Source: Bradyrhizobium tropiciagri
Lineage (GTDB): Bacteria; Pseudomonadota; Alphaproteobacteria; Rhizobiales; Xanthobacteraceae
NCBI RefSeq assembly: GCF_001189845.1
Contig: NZ_LFLZ01000022.1
Location: forward strand, 61,650 to 125,649
Direction: 5' to 3'
Length of the DNA: 64,000 nt
Below the pieces are notes generated by a model. The model worked only from the letters and a program-made list of their open reading frames with translations. It was not told the DNA's origin and did not search any database. How positions within the stretch are numbered: the stretch's first letter is position 1; each line of letters starts with the position of its first letter. The translations under genes and the position numbers were made by a program. This document shows positions 7,981 to 17,500 of the stretch, piece after piece.

Positions 7981-8706
7981 TCAATCGGTCCCGAACCGGT
8001 ATCCGGTTCTGCACGCCGCGACGAAGAACGCGACGCCGCGCGCGACGTGCTCATCGATCTCCGGGTCGAGCGCCTTGAGGTCGACCTCGAACAGCGCACG
8101 GAGCAGCATCGGCACCGCGATGATGTCGAGGAACAGCCGCGCCGTGGTCGGCAGATGCTCCGGTGCGAAGGCCGGCAGCTTGCCGAGCTCGTCGGATTGC
8201 GTCAGCTCGCGCAGCAGGTGAATCCCGAGCTCGGTGCTGAGCGCACGCGCCCGGCGGTTGACCGTGGCGGCGAGGTCCGGGAAGCGGTGCGCCTCTGCGA
8301 TCGCGAGCCGCATCAGGCCGATCCGGTCGGCATCGAAGCCCCAATGCAGCAGGGTCGAGGCGACGCTGGTGAGGCGCTCCTCGATGGTCGCGCCGACCGG
8401 CGGGTCGGCCTTGAACTCGGCGATGCGCGACAGGATGTCCCGCGTCACCACTTCGGTGAACAGCGCGCGCTTGTCGCGGAAGCGCGCATAGATCGTGCGC
8501 TTGCCGGAGCGCGCGGCCTCGGCGATCTCGTCGATGCTCGCACCTTCGAACCCGCGCTGCAGAAACACCCTGCGCGCAGCATCGAGGATGCGCGCATCGA
8601 CCTCGCCGGCCAATTCCTTCGGCGGCCGGCCAGCGCGCACCTCGACCGGGCTGGCCGCAGGTCCGGTCCTGGGCGCGCGCGGCGTCTTCAGGGTGCTCGT
8701 GGTCAT
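7981..8706 (-). CDS. TetR-family transcriptional repressor, probably of the emrAB-type genes
   Basis: A 241-residue regulator. A basic Pro-rich tail (1-35) precedes the TetR helix-turn-helix domain, ILDAARRVFLQRGFEGASIDEIAEAARSGKRTIYARFRDKRALF, at about 40-83. The remaining helical domain resembles C-terminal ligand domains of AcrR-like regulators. It is divergent from the HlyD/EmrB pair starting at 8911, and the shared 204-bp region carries two related palindromic sites at 8783-8802 and 8847-8862. Repression of the pump with release by a drug ligand is the expected mode, inferred from context. Confidence 0.88.
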   Translation of the reverse strand: MTTSTLKTPRAPRTGPAASPVEVRAGRPPKELAGEVDARILDAARRVFLQRGFEGASIDEIAEAARSGKRTIYARFRDKRALFTEVVTRDILSRIAEFKADPPVGATIEERLTSVASTLLHWGFDADRIGLMRLAIAEAHRFPDLAATVNRRARALSTELGIHLLRELTQSDELGKLPAFAPEHLPTTARLFLDIIAVPMLLRALFEVDLKALDPEIDEHVARGVAFFVAACRTGYRFGTD

Positions 8707-8782
8707 CGCCTCGACCCAGGTTCCATGAACCGGTCAGGCCGGCAATGTCAGTCAATATAGCCCTATCACATCTAGTTGTAAA

Positions 8783-8802
8783 TAGAACGGTACAGTTTCG
8801 TT
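8783..8802. promoter_or_regulatory. Imperfect copy of the TetR operator
   Basis: The core AACGGTACAGTT at 8786-8797 matches 11 of 12 positions of the perfect palindrome at 8847-8862. It lies close to the start of the tetR gene and could mediate autoregulation. Confidence 0.5.
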
Positions 8803-8846
8803 CCTATTGACGCGTCGCGCAACCGGGGCTATTTGCCGCACAGAAC

Positions 8847-8862
8847 GGAACGGTACCGTTCC
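8847..8862. promoter_or_regulatory. Perfect 16-bp palindrome, probable TetR operator
   Basis: GGAACGGTACCGTTCC is fully self-complementary and lies 48 bp upstream of the adaptor start in the divergent tetR/pump intergenic region. Its length and symmetry fit a TetR dimer site. Confidence 0.65.
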
Positions 8863-8910
8863 CTTTTGCGAAGACCTTGCAGACCTCGCCGGACAGCAGG
8901 AGCAGCCATC

Positions 8911-10164
8911 ATGTTCGAAGACACTGTTTTGGAGCGCGCTCAAGAGGGGCACCAGGGTATCGAGGGCGCGCCCTCGATCTCTCATGAGCCCACCACATCG
9001 GAGCGGCCGGAGATCACCATGCGGGCTCCCGCCGAGGGGCGCCCGGTGAGCAAGGAGCCCGCCCCGCCGGCAACGATCCCGCCGGAGGCCACACCGCAGA
9101 AGCGCGGCCTCCTGCGTCGCCGTCCGGTGGTCTCCGCGATCGGCGCGGTGCTGCTCGCCGCGACGCTCGGCGGCGGCACCGTCTATTGGGACTACACCGG
9201 ACATTTCGAATCCACCGACGATGCCTTCATCGCGGCGCGGCAGTCCGCGCTGGCGCCCAAGGTCTCCGGCTACATCACGGCGGTTCCGGTCACCGACAAC
9301 CAGCATGTCGAGGCCGGCGACGTGATCGCCCGGCTCGACGACCGCGACTATCGCGTCGCGCTGGCGCAGGCCGAGGCGCAGGTCGCGGCGGCACAGGCCA
9401 GCATCGAGAATGTCGATGCGCAGCTCGACGTGCAGCAGGCGCAGATCGCGGCTAACCAGGCCCAGGTGGACCAGGCGCAGGCGGCGCTGACCTTCGCGCA
9501 GCAGCAGGCGACGCGCTACCAGCATCTGGAGCAGACCGGCTACGGCACGGTGCAGAATTCCGAGCAGTACACCTCGCAACTGCATCAGCAGCAGGCATCG
9601 CTCCTGAGCGCGCAGGCGACGCTCAACCTCGCGCAGCGCCAGGTGGAATCGCTGAAGGCGCAGCGCAAGAGCGCGGTCGCCAACCTCGCCCAGGCCGAGG
9701 CACAGCGCGACCAGGCCAAGCTCAACCTGTCCTACACGACGGTCACCGCCGCGCAGCCCGGCCGCGTCGTCAATCTCTCGGCCGCGGTCGGCCAGTTCGC
9801 GCAGGCCGGCACCAACCTTTCGATGTTCGTGCCCGACCAGACCTGGGTCACCGCGAACTTCAAGGAGATCCAGCTCGACCAGATGCGTCCGGGCGAGAAG
9901 GTGACGCTGAAGATCGACGCCTATCCCGGCCGCACCATCAACGGCCATGTCGAAAGCGTGCAGCCCGGCTCCGGCACCGCGTTCTCGCTGCTGCCGGCGC
10001 AGAACGCCACCGGCAACTACGTCAAGATCGTGCAGCGCGTACCGGTCAAGATCGTGATGGACAACCCGCCGACCGATGTCGCGCTCGGCCCGGGCATGTC
10101 GGTGGTGCCCACCGTGCGCATCAATGCCGCGCCGTCGCTGCTCGAACGGCTTGGCAAGCTCTGA
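8911..10164 (+). CDS. EmrA/HlyD-type periplasmic adaptor of an MFS multidrug pump
   Basis: A 417-residue adaptor. A long Pro-rich cytosolic tail of about 70 residues is followed by one membrane helix (VVSAIGAVLLAATLGGGTVYW) and the HlyD signature FESTDDAFIAARQSALAPKVSGYI. A Gln/Ala-rich alpha-hairpin (about 150-265) and a C-terminal beta-barrel with PGEKVTLKIDAYPG follow. It would link the EmrB-like permease to an outer-membrane channel. The ATG at 8911 follows AGGAGCAG; upstream in-frame starts would run into the operator. It is 15 bp before the permease gene, so the two form one operon. Confidence 0.92.
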   Translation: MFEDTVLERAQEGHQGIEGAPSISHEPTTSERPEITMRAPAEGRPVSKEPAPPATIPPEATPQKRGLLRRRPVVSAIGAVLLAATLGGGTVYWDYTGHFESTDDAFIAARQSALAPKVSGYITAVPVTDNQHVEAGDVIARLDDRDYRVALAQAEAQVAAAQASIENVDAQLDVQQAQIAANQAQVDQAQAALTFAQQQATRYQHLEQTGYGTVQNSEQYTSQLHQQQASLLSAQATLNLAQRQVESLKAQRKSAVANLAQAEAQRDQAKLNLSYTTVTAAQPGRVVNLSAAVGQFAQAGTNLSMFVPDQTWVTANFKEIQLDQMRPGEKVTLKIDAYPGRTINGHVESVQPGSGTAFSLLPAQNATGNYVKIVQRVPVKIVMDNPPTDVALGPGMSVVPTVRINAAPSLLERLGKL

Positions 10165-10179
10165 TCCCAGGAGGCTGTC

Positions 10180-11772
10180 ATGGGTGCAGCAGCAATCGAT
10201 GCCAAAAGCCTCCCTGTCCCGCGCGTCACCGTCAATCCCTGGCTGATCGCCATCGTGGTGGCGCTCGCGAGCTTCATGGAGGTGCTCGACACCACCATCG
10301 CCAACGTCGCGCTGCCCTATATCGCCGGCGGCATGGGCGTGAGCGAGGACGAGGCGTCCTGGGTGGTCACGACCTACCTGGTGTCCAACGCCATCATCCT
10401 GACCGCCTCGAGCTTTCTCGCAAGGATGCTGGGGCGCAAGACCTTCTTCCTGATCTGCCTCGGCATCTTCACCGTCAGCTCGGTGCTGTGCGGCTTCGCG
10501 CCCAATCTGAACGCACTGCTGCTGTTCCGCATCCTGCAAGGTCTCGGCGGCGGCGGCATGGTGCCGGTGGCGCAGTCGATCCTCGCCGACGCGTTCCCGC
10601 CGGCCAAGCGCGGGCAGGCATTCGCGGTGTTCGGCATCGCCGTGGTGGTCGCGCCGGTGGTCGGCCCGACGCTCGGCGGCTGGCTGTCCGACAATCTGTC
10701 CTGGCACTGGTGCTTCCTGATCAACGCGCCGGTCGGCGTGTTCGCGATAGCACTGATCGCCGCGGTGCTGCAGGAGCCCGCGAAGGCCAAGGGCGCGCAG
10801 CCGCAGGACAACACTTTCGACTTCATCGGCTTCGCACTGGTCGCGACCTTCCTCGGCGCGCTCGAGGTGATGCTCGACCGCGGCCTCGAGGACGACTGGT
10901 TCGCCTCGCCCTTCATCATCACGTCAGCGGCGATCTGCGCCGCGGCGTTCGTGCTGATGATCCCGTGGGAGATGAGCCGCCACAACCCGATGATCGATTT
11001 GCGGATGGTCGCGACCCGGCAGTTCGGCGCCTGCTTCCTGGTGATGCTGGCGACCGGCGCCATCCTGCTCGCGACCACCCAGTTCCTGCCGCAGTTGGTG
11101 CAGCAGGATTTCGGCTATACCGCGACCTGGGCCGGCCTCGTGCTGTCGCCCGGCGGCGTGGTCACCATGCTGATGATGTTCGTGGTCGGCCGGCTCGCAG
11201 CGAAAGTGCAGCCGAAATACCTGATCATCGTCGGCGCGCTTGTCATCGCCGCCTCGATGTACAGCATGACCAACGTGTACGGCGATCTCGGCTTCTGGTT
11301 CATGGCGCGCTCGCGCATGCTGATCGGCATCGGCCTGCCCTTGATCTTCATTCCGATCATGACGGCGTCCTATGACGGCATTCCCACCGGGAAGACCGAC
11401 CAGGCCTCCGCACTGATCAATGCGGCGCGCAACACCGGCGGCTCGATCGGCGTCTCGATCGTCTCCAACGTGTTGACGCATCGCCAGCAGTTCCACCAGA
11501 GCCGGCTGGTCGAGCAGGTGACGCCGTCAAGTCCGCAATATCAGGACACCCTGCACCAGGTCACCGACTACTTCGTCGCCCAGGGCAATGCGTTGGCGCA
11601 GGCGCACAGCCAGGCCATCCAGTGGATCGGCCAGCAGGTGCAGATCCAGGCTTCGTTCCTGTCCTACATGGATGCGTTCTGGGTCCTGATGCTGATCGCA
11701 CTCTCGGCGATCCCGCTGGCGCTGACCTTGCGCAAGGTCAAGCTCGGCGGTCCCGCCCCTGTCGGCCATTGA
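10180..11772 (+). CDS. EmrB-type DHA2 family MFS multidrug transporter
   Basis: A 530-residue permease with 14 predicted helices, as expected of the DHA2 family. The first helix carries the motif FMEVLDTTIANVALPYIAGG. Motif A-type residues FLARMLGRKTFF follow TM2-3, and the TM5 antiporter motif C is seen in VVVAPVVGPTLGGWLSDNLSW. It would export hydrophobic drugs in exchange for protons, together with the adaptor encoded 15 bp upstream. An AGGAGG ribosome-binding site lies before the ATG. No TolC-like channel gene is present in the window, so the outer-membrane partner must be encoded elsewhere. Confidence 0.94.
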   Translation: MGAAAIDAKSLPVPRVTVNPWLIAIVVALASFMEVLDTTIANVALPYIAGGMGVSEDEASWVVTTYLVSNAIILTASSFLARMLGRKTFFLICLGIFTVSSVLCGFAPNLNALLLFRILQGLGGGGMVPVAQSILADAFPPAKRGQAFAVFGIAVVVAPVVGPTLGGWLSDNLSWHWCFLINAPVGVFAIALIAAVLQEPAKAKGAQPQDNTFDFIGFALVATFLGALEVMLDRGLEDDWFASPFIITSAAICAAAFVLMIPWEMSRHNPMIDLRMVATRQFGACFLVMLATGAILLATTQFLPQLVQQDFGYTATWAGLVLSPGGVVTMLMMFVVGRLAAKVQPKYLIIVGALVIAASMYSMTNVYGDLGFWFMARSRMLIGIGLPLIFIPIMTASYDGIPTGKTDQASALINAARNTGGSIGVSIVSNVLTHRQQFHQSRLVEQVTPSSPQYQDTLHQVTDYFVAQGNALAQAHSQAIQWIGQQVQIQASFLSYMDAFWVLMLIALSAIPLALTLRKVKLGGPAPVGH

Positions 11773-11816
11773 CGAATGCAGAGGTCAACCGCGATAGGGG
11801 ATCGCCTCGATAGACG

Positions 11817-12716
11817 TCAAATGCCGCTCGTGGCGGCAATGACCGTATCCCTTAGCCAGCGGTGCGCAGGCAGATCGTCGAAGCGGCGGTGCCAGCTCAT
11901 GACGCTCTGCAGCCTCGAAGCATCGAACGGCAACTCCCGCATCTCGATCGGATAAGCGCGGCGGAATTCGAGCGCGAGCTTGCGCCCGAGGATCGCCACC
12001 ATGTTCGATTGCACCAGGACCGCGCCGGCGGACAGATACGGCACATCGGAGGCAATGGTGCGCTCGGCCTTGCGCGCCCGCAGCCAGGCATCGATGAAAT
12101 CCAGATTCTCGCCGCTGGAGGTGATCGCAAGATGCGGCAGCTCGACCAGCGTCTCACCGGTCAGCTTCTTGCGCAGGGCCGGATGACCGGCGCGCAGCAC
12201 CGCGACGAAGCGATCCTCGATCAACCGACGGGCCGCGAAGCGCTCGCCCTCCAGCGCGCCGGCGGAAATCGCAAGATCGAGTTCGCCGCGATCGAGCCTA
12301 TCGGTGAGATTGAGCGTCCCGCTCGGCACCAGCGTCAGCCGTACCCTTGGCGCCTGCGCGCGCACCGCCGCGATGATCGCGCCGGCCGCGACCACCGCAG
12401 CATAATTGTTGACTGCAATGGCGAAGCGCCGATCCGCCTGCGCCGGATCGAAGCGATCCCCTTCGACCGCCAGTTGCAGTTCGTTGAGCGCCTTGCGGAC
12501 CGGCAGCGCGAGCGCTTCTGCCCGCGGCGTCGGCAGCATGCCGGACGGGGTGCGGAGGAACAGCTGGTCTTTCAGCGCGTGACGCAGCCGGTTCAGCGCG
12601 TGGCTCACGGCAGGCTGGCTAATGGCGAGCGCGCCGGCCGCGCGCACCACGCTGCGCTCGCGCATCACGGCGTCGAAAACCAGCAGGAGGTTGAGGTCGA
12701 GATTGCGCAGCCGCAT
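11817..12716 (-). CDS. LysR-family regulator divergent from the RND pump operon
   Basis: A 299-residue LysR-type regulator. Residues 1-60 form the winged helix (LRNLDLNLLLVFDAVMRERSVVRAAGALAISQPAVSHALNRLR). The co-inducer domain follows with the usual two alpha/beta lobes. The ATG at 12716 is used because the family consensus begins three residues later; upstream codons are unrelated. It faces the gene at 12797, and the 80-bp gap contains a perfect ATGAATT-N13-AATTCAT inverted repeat. It resembles NodD/SyrM-like LysR proteins in the first helix, but the ligand is unknown. Confidence 0.9.
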   Translation of the reverse strand: MRLRNLDLNLLLVFDAVMRERSVVRAAGALAISQPAVSHALNRLRHALKDQLFLRTPSGMLPTPRAEALALPVRKALNELQLAVEGDRFDPAQADRRFAIAVNNYAAVVAAGAIIAAVRAQAPRVRLTLVPSGTLNLTDRLDRGELDLAISAGALEGERFAARRLIEDRFVAVLRAGHPALRKKLTGETLVELPHLAITSSGENLDFIDAWLRARKAERTIASDVPYLSAGAVLVQSNMVAILGRKLALEFRRAYPIEMRELPFDASRLQSVMSWHRRFDDLPAHRWLRDTVIAATSGI

Positions 12717-12734
12717 GCCGCTATCATGCACGAT

Positions 12735-12761
12735 ATGAATTAGCGGATAAAGACAATTCAT
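12735..12761. promoter_or_regulatory. Inverted repeat, probable LysR site
   Basis: Arms ATGAATT and AATTCAT are exact reverse complements with a 13-bp spacer. The site is centred between the divergent lysR (start 12716) and the hydrolase-RND operon (start 12797), where a LysR tetramer would bind. Confidence 0.55.
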
Positions 12762-12796
12762 TTGAATAATATCGGGCCGGGGCCCAGCTTCCGGCC

Positions 12797-13393
12797 ATGC
12801 CCGAGAACCCGCACAGCGCCATCGCAACCCGGCCCCATCGTGCCAACGCACGCGTACTGGTCGGTGTCCTGGTCGCCCCCGATGCCGCGGCCATAGCCGT
12901 GCCGGAGACCTTCGCGCGTTGGCAACGGCTCACGCCGCTTGCGACATGGCTGCCGATTGCGCTGCGCGAGACCAGCTATGCCGGCATCCTGAGCGGCGTT
13001 GCGGCGGCGCTCGATCGCGTCGATGTCCCCCCGCGGCAGTTGATCCTGCTGGGCGAAGGATCCATCGCGCGGCGCATGCTCGAACTGACGCTAAAGGGCG
13101 AGCTGCCCAGCGGCGGCATTGTCGCAATCGACGTCGCCTCCGAAGCACTGCCGTTTCCCGTGGTGCCGACGGTAACCGCAATCCGCCTCGTCATTCATCA
13201 CAACGACGAAGCGCCGCAAGGCAGCCTGATCGGTGCGCTGCGCGCCGCCGATCTCGACGCACGGATCATCAATCTCGACCTGACCGCCGGCCACGGAACG
13301 CAAGCGGCCGCGGCGAGCGCAACTGAAACCTTTGTCCTCGAGCTGGTTGCAACGATCGGCCGCCGGACCACCGATGGAGCTGGTAACCCATGA
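12797..13393 (+). CDS. Carboxylesterase-like alpha/beta protein lacking the usual nucleophile motif
   Basis: A 198-residue protein that resembles phospholipase/carboxylesterase-family enzymes in the central segment QLILLGEGSIARRMLELTLKGELPSGGIVAID. The nucleophile elbow of that family, GFSQGG, reads GEGSIA here, so the GxSxG geometry is altered, and no clear catalytic Asp-His follow. It may be a non-catalytic homologue. No signal peptide is seen. Its stop overlaps the start of the adaptor gene by 4 bases, so translation is coupled with the RND pump, which suggests a role linked to the pump substrate. That role is not known. Confidence 0.6.
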   Translation: MPENPHSAIATRPHRANARVLVGVLVAPDAAAIAVPETFARWQRLTPLATWLPIALRETSYAGILSGVAAALDRVDVPPRQLILLGEGSIARRMLELTLKGELPSGGIVAIDVASEALPFPVVPTVTAIRLVIHHNDEAPQGSLIGALRAADLDARIINLDLTAGHGTQAAAASATETFVLELVATIGRRTTDGAGNP

Positions 13394-14586
13394 CATCGAA
13401 GACCCTCAAGATGGCGGGCGCGTGCCTGGTGGCCGCCGCAGTCAGCGTCGGCCTCTATGCCGTGGATCGGCCGGACCGCGCAGCCGACGAGGCTCCGGCA
13501 GCGGCCCAGTCGAAGACGGTTACGCCTGCCGTTCCGGTGACGGCGACGAAAGTCCTGCAGCATGATGTGCCGATCGTGCTCGAGGGCCTCGGCACGGTGA
13601 CGCCGATCAATACGGCGACCATCCGCACCCAGGTGCAAGGCACGCTCGACAGCGTCGATTTTGTCGAGGGCAAGCGGGTGAAGCGCGGCGATGTGCTCGC
13701 CAGGATCGACCCGCGGGTCTACGAGGCCCAGGTCGACCAGGCGGAGGCCGCGCTGGCGCGCGACGAGGCGAGCCTGAAGAACGCCCGGACCAATTTGGCG
13801 CGAACCCAGCCGCTCGCCAATCGCGGCTTTGCCACCCAGCAATTGCTCGATACCCAGGATTCGCAGGTCGCGCAGGGCGAAGGCACCGTCGCGCTCGACA
13901 AGGCCGCGCTGGAGGCCGCACAGACCCAGCTGAGCTACGCCACGATATCAGCGCCGTTCGACGGCGTCACCGGCATCCGCCGCATCGATCCCGGCAACGT
14001 CGTACACCCGACCGACACCAATGGGCTCGTGGTCCTCACCCAGTTGCAGCCGATAGCGGTGATCTTCACGCTGCCGTCGGGCGAGATCCCGGGCGTGCAG
14101 CAGGCACTGGCATCCGGAGACGCGTCGGTCGACGTCTATGATGCACAGAACAAGCACAAGCTCGACCATGGCAGCCTGATGCTGGTCAACAACCAGGTCG
14201 ACAGCTCGACCGGTACGGTGCAGCTGAAGGCATCCTTTCCCAATGCCGGCAACACGCTGTGGCCCGGCACTTTCGTCAACGTCCATCTGACGATCGCGGT
14301 TCGTCACGACGCGCTCACCGTGCCGCTGACGGCGGTGCGCCAGGGTCCTGACGGTGCCTTCGCCTACACGGTCGGCCCGAACAACGTGGCCAGCATCCGC
14401 AATGTCACGACCGGGCAATCGCGCGACGGGCAGGTCCTGATCGAGCAGGGCCTCAAAGCCGGCGAGACCGTCGTCACCGCGGGCCAGTACCGGCTCAATC
14501 CGGGAACCACGGTCGAGATCGTGCCCGACGACAAGAAAGACCAGGTCCAGGACGCAACCACCGCAAGCGCAGGAATGCTGCCATGA
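13390..14586 (+). CDS. MdtA-type RND periplasmic adaptor
   Basis: A 398-residue membrane-fusion protein. A signal anchor at about 5-25 is followed by the biotinyl-lipoyl half VLEGLGTVTPINTATIRTQVQGTLDSVDFVEGKRVKRGDVLARIDPR, an alpha-hairpin at about 115-185, then the second lipoyl half with APFDGVTGIRRIDPGNVV. A beta-barrel and membrane-proximal domain complete the protein. These features and the downstream RND permease fit MdtA/MexA-type adaptors. It starts inside the previous gene (ATGA overlap) and its stop overlaps the permease start by 4 bases. Confidence 0.93.
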   Translation: MTSKTLKMAGACLVAAAVSVGLYAVDRPDRAADEAPAAAQSKTVTPAVPVTATKVLQHDVPIVLEGLGTVTPINTATIRTQVQGTLDSVDFVEGKRVKRGDVLARIDPRVYEAQVDQAEAALARDEASLKNARTNLARTQPLANRGFATQQLLDTQDSQVAQGEGTVALDKAALEAAQTQLSYATISAPFDGVTGIRRIDPGNVVHPTDTNGLVVLTQLQPIAVIFTLPSGEIPGVQQALASGDASVDVYDAQNKHKLDHGSLMLVNNQVDSSTGTVQLKASFPNAGNTLWPGTFVNVHLTIAVRHDALTVPLTAVRQGPDGAFAYTVGPNNVASIRNVTTGQSRDGQVLIEQGLKAGETVVTAGQYRLNPGTTVEIVPDDKKDQVQDATTASAGMLP

Positions 14587-17500
14587 ATGTCTCCGCAGGT
14601 TTCATCCGCAAGCCCGTCGCCACCGCCTTCCTGGCGATTGCCATCGTGCTGGTCGGCATGATCGCCTTCGTGCGGCTGCCGGTCTCGGCGCTGCCGACGG
14701 TGGATACCCCGACCATCCAGGTCACCGCGCAACTGCCCGGCGCCGACCCGCAGACCATGGCCTCCTCGGTCGCGACCCCGCTGGAGCGGCAATTCGGCCA
14801 GATCGCCGGCCTGACCGGCATGAGCTCGAGCAGCGGGCTCGGCAATACCCAGATCACGCTGCAATTCGCATTGAACCGCAGCGTCGATGCGGCCGCACAG
14901 GACGTGCAGACCGCAATCGATGCGGCATCAGGGCAATTGCCCAAGACGATGCCGTCGCCGCCGACCTTCCACAAGGTCAATCCGGCCGACGTGCCGGTGC
15001 TGCTGATCGCACTGACGTCGGACACCGAGCCGCTGACCAAGGTCGACGACTATGCCGACAGCATCCTGGCGCAGAAATTGTCGCAGGTGCCGGGCGTCTC
15101 GCTCGTCACGATCGGCGGCACGCAGAAGCCGTCGATCCGGGTGCAGGTCAATCCCGCCAAGCTCGCCGCCGCGGGGCTCGATCTCGAGCAGTTGCGCACC
15201 ACGCTCGGCAACATCACAGTGAACCAGCCCAAGGGCGTGCTCTACGGCAGCCAGCAGGCCTATACGCTTGCCACCAACGACCAGGTGCTCGTCGCAAACA
15301 AGTATGACGATCTGATCATCGCCTATCGCAACGGTGCGCCTGTGCGCCTGCGAGACATCGGGCATGCCGTGGTGGCGGCCGAGGACGTCACGCTGCACGG
15401 CTGGTACAACGACAAGCCCGCCGTCATCCTCGCGATCCAGCGCCAGCCCGGCGCCAACGTGATCAGCACGGTCGACGGCATCAAGAAGCTGCTGCCGCAG
15501 CTGGTGTCGAGCCTGCCGTCCGACATAAAGGTGACGATCGCCTCGGACCGTACGCAGACCATCCGCGCCAGCGTCGCCGACGTTCAGCTCACCCTGGTGC
15601 TGACCATCGCGCTGGTGGTCGGCGTGATCTTCCTGTTCCTGCGCAACCTGTGGGCGACCATCATCCCCGCGGTCTCGGTCCCGATCTCGCTGATCGGCAC
15701 CTTCGGCGTGATGTATCTGCTCAACTACAGCCTCGACAATCTGTCGCTGATGGGCCTGTCGATCGCGGTCGGCTTCGTCGTCGACGACGCCATCGTGATG
15801 ATCGAGAACATCTCGCGGCACATCGAGGAAGGCCTCTCTCCAATGCAGGCCGCCCTGAAGGGCGCCGGCGAGATCGGCTTCACGATCATATCGATCTCGG
15901 TCTCGCTGATCGCGGTGTTCATTCCACTGCTGCTGATGGGCGGTGTAATCGGCCGCATGTTCCAGGAATTCGCCGTCACTGTGTGCGTTGCCATCGTGGT
16001 GTCGGTGATCGTCTCGGTGACGCTGACGCCGATGATGTGCGCCTATCTGCTGTCGCCGCACCAGGGCGCCGAGGCCGGGATCATCTCGCGCATGCTCGAG
16101 CGCGGCTTCGTCGCGATCCAGACCGCCTATGAGGCCGTGCTGGCCGCGGCGCTGCGCTACAAGGCGACGACCCTGTCGATCATGCTGGCAAGCATTGCGG
16201 TGACCGGCCTGCTGTTCGTGGGCATCCCCAAGGGCTTCTTCCCGCAGCAGGACACCGGCATGATCACCGGCATCACGGAAGCCTCGGCCGACGTCTCGCC
16301 GTCGCAGATGGCGACGCTGCAACGCAGCGTCATCGACGTCATTTCCAAAAACCCCTCGGTCGCCAACGCGACCGGCTATATCGGACCAGGCGGCCCGACC
16401 GTGACCGAGAACAACGGCCGCCTGTTCGTGCTGTTGAAGCCGCGAGCCGAGCGCAACGCGTCGGCCGATCAGGTGATCCGGCAACTCGACACCGCGCTGC
16501 AGAAGATCAAGGGGATGTCGGTGTTCATGCAGGCGACGCAGGACATCAATCTCGCCAGCCGTCTGTCCAAGACGCAGTACCAGTTCACCCTCACCGACGT
16601 GAACCAGGACGAGCTCAATCTGTGGGCCGGCAAGCTGTATCAGAAGCTGAAGACGCTGCCCGAACTGGCCGACGTCGCGACCGACCAGGCCAACGCCGCG
16701 CGTCAGCTCAAGCTGCAGATCGACCGCGACGCGGCCTCCCGCCTCGGCATCGATCCGGCCGCGGTCGACAATACGCTCTATGATTCCTTCGGCCAGCGTC
16801 ACGTTGCCCAGCTGTTCACGACGCTCAACACCTACTACGTGATCCTGGAGGTCGATCCGTCGTTCCAGCTCGGCCCCTACGCGCTCAACCGCATCTATGT
16901 CCGCTCGTCCGCGGGGACGATGGTGCCCTTGAGCCAGATCGCGAGCATCGACTACGGCACCGCGCCGCTCTCCGTGAATCACCAAAGCCAGTTTCCGTCG
17001 GTGACCCTGAGCTTCAACCTGGCGCCGGGCACGGCGGTGGGGACGGCGGTCGCGGCCGTGCAGAAGGCGACCGCCGACCTGCACGTGCCGTCGACCGTGG
17101 TCACCAGCTTCCAGGGCAATGCGCAGGCGTTCCAGGCGGCGCTCGCGTCGACGCCGATCCTGATCCTCGCCGCCGTGGTCGCCGTCTATCTGATCCTCGG
17201 CATGCTCTATGAAAGCACGATCCATCCGATCACGATCCTCTCGACCTTGCCGTCCGCCGGGCTCGGCGCGCTGGTCGCGCTGTGGGCCTTCGGGTTCGGG
17301 CTCGACGTGATCGGGCTGATCGGAATCATCCTGCTGATCGGCATCGTGCAGAAGAACGGCATCATGCTGATCGACTTCGCGCTGCAGGCCGAGCGCCACC
17401 AGCATGTCTCCGCCGAACAGTCGGTCTACATGGCCTGCCGGGCCCGATTCCGGCCGATCCTGATGACGACGATGTGCGCCATGCTCGGCGGCGTTCCGCT

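Noticed and set aside
8752..10707. Open frame of 651 codons on the minus strand
   Set aside because: Antisense to the adaptor and EmrB-type genes and crosses their promoter and operators; the composition is that of a shadow frame.
14928..17405. Open frame of 825 codons on the minus strand
   Set aside because: It lies fully antisense to the RND permease, and its product is a His/Asp/Arg/Gln-rich string without domains. Long antisense frames are usual in GC-rich genes.
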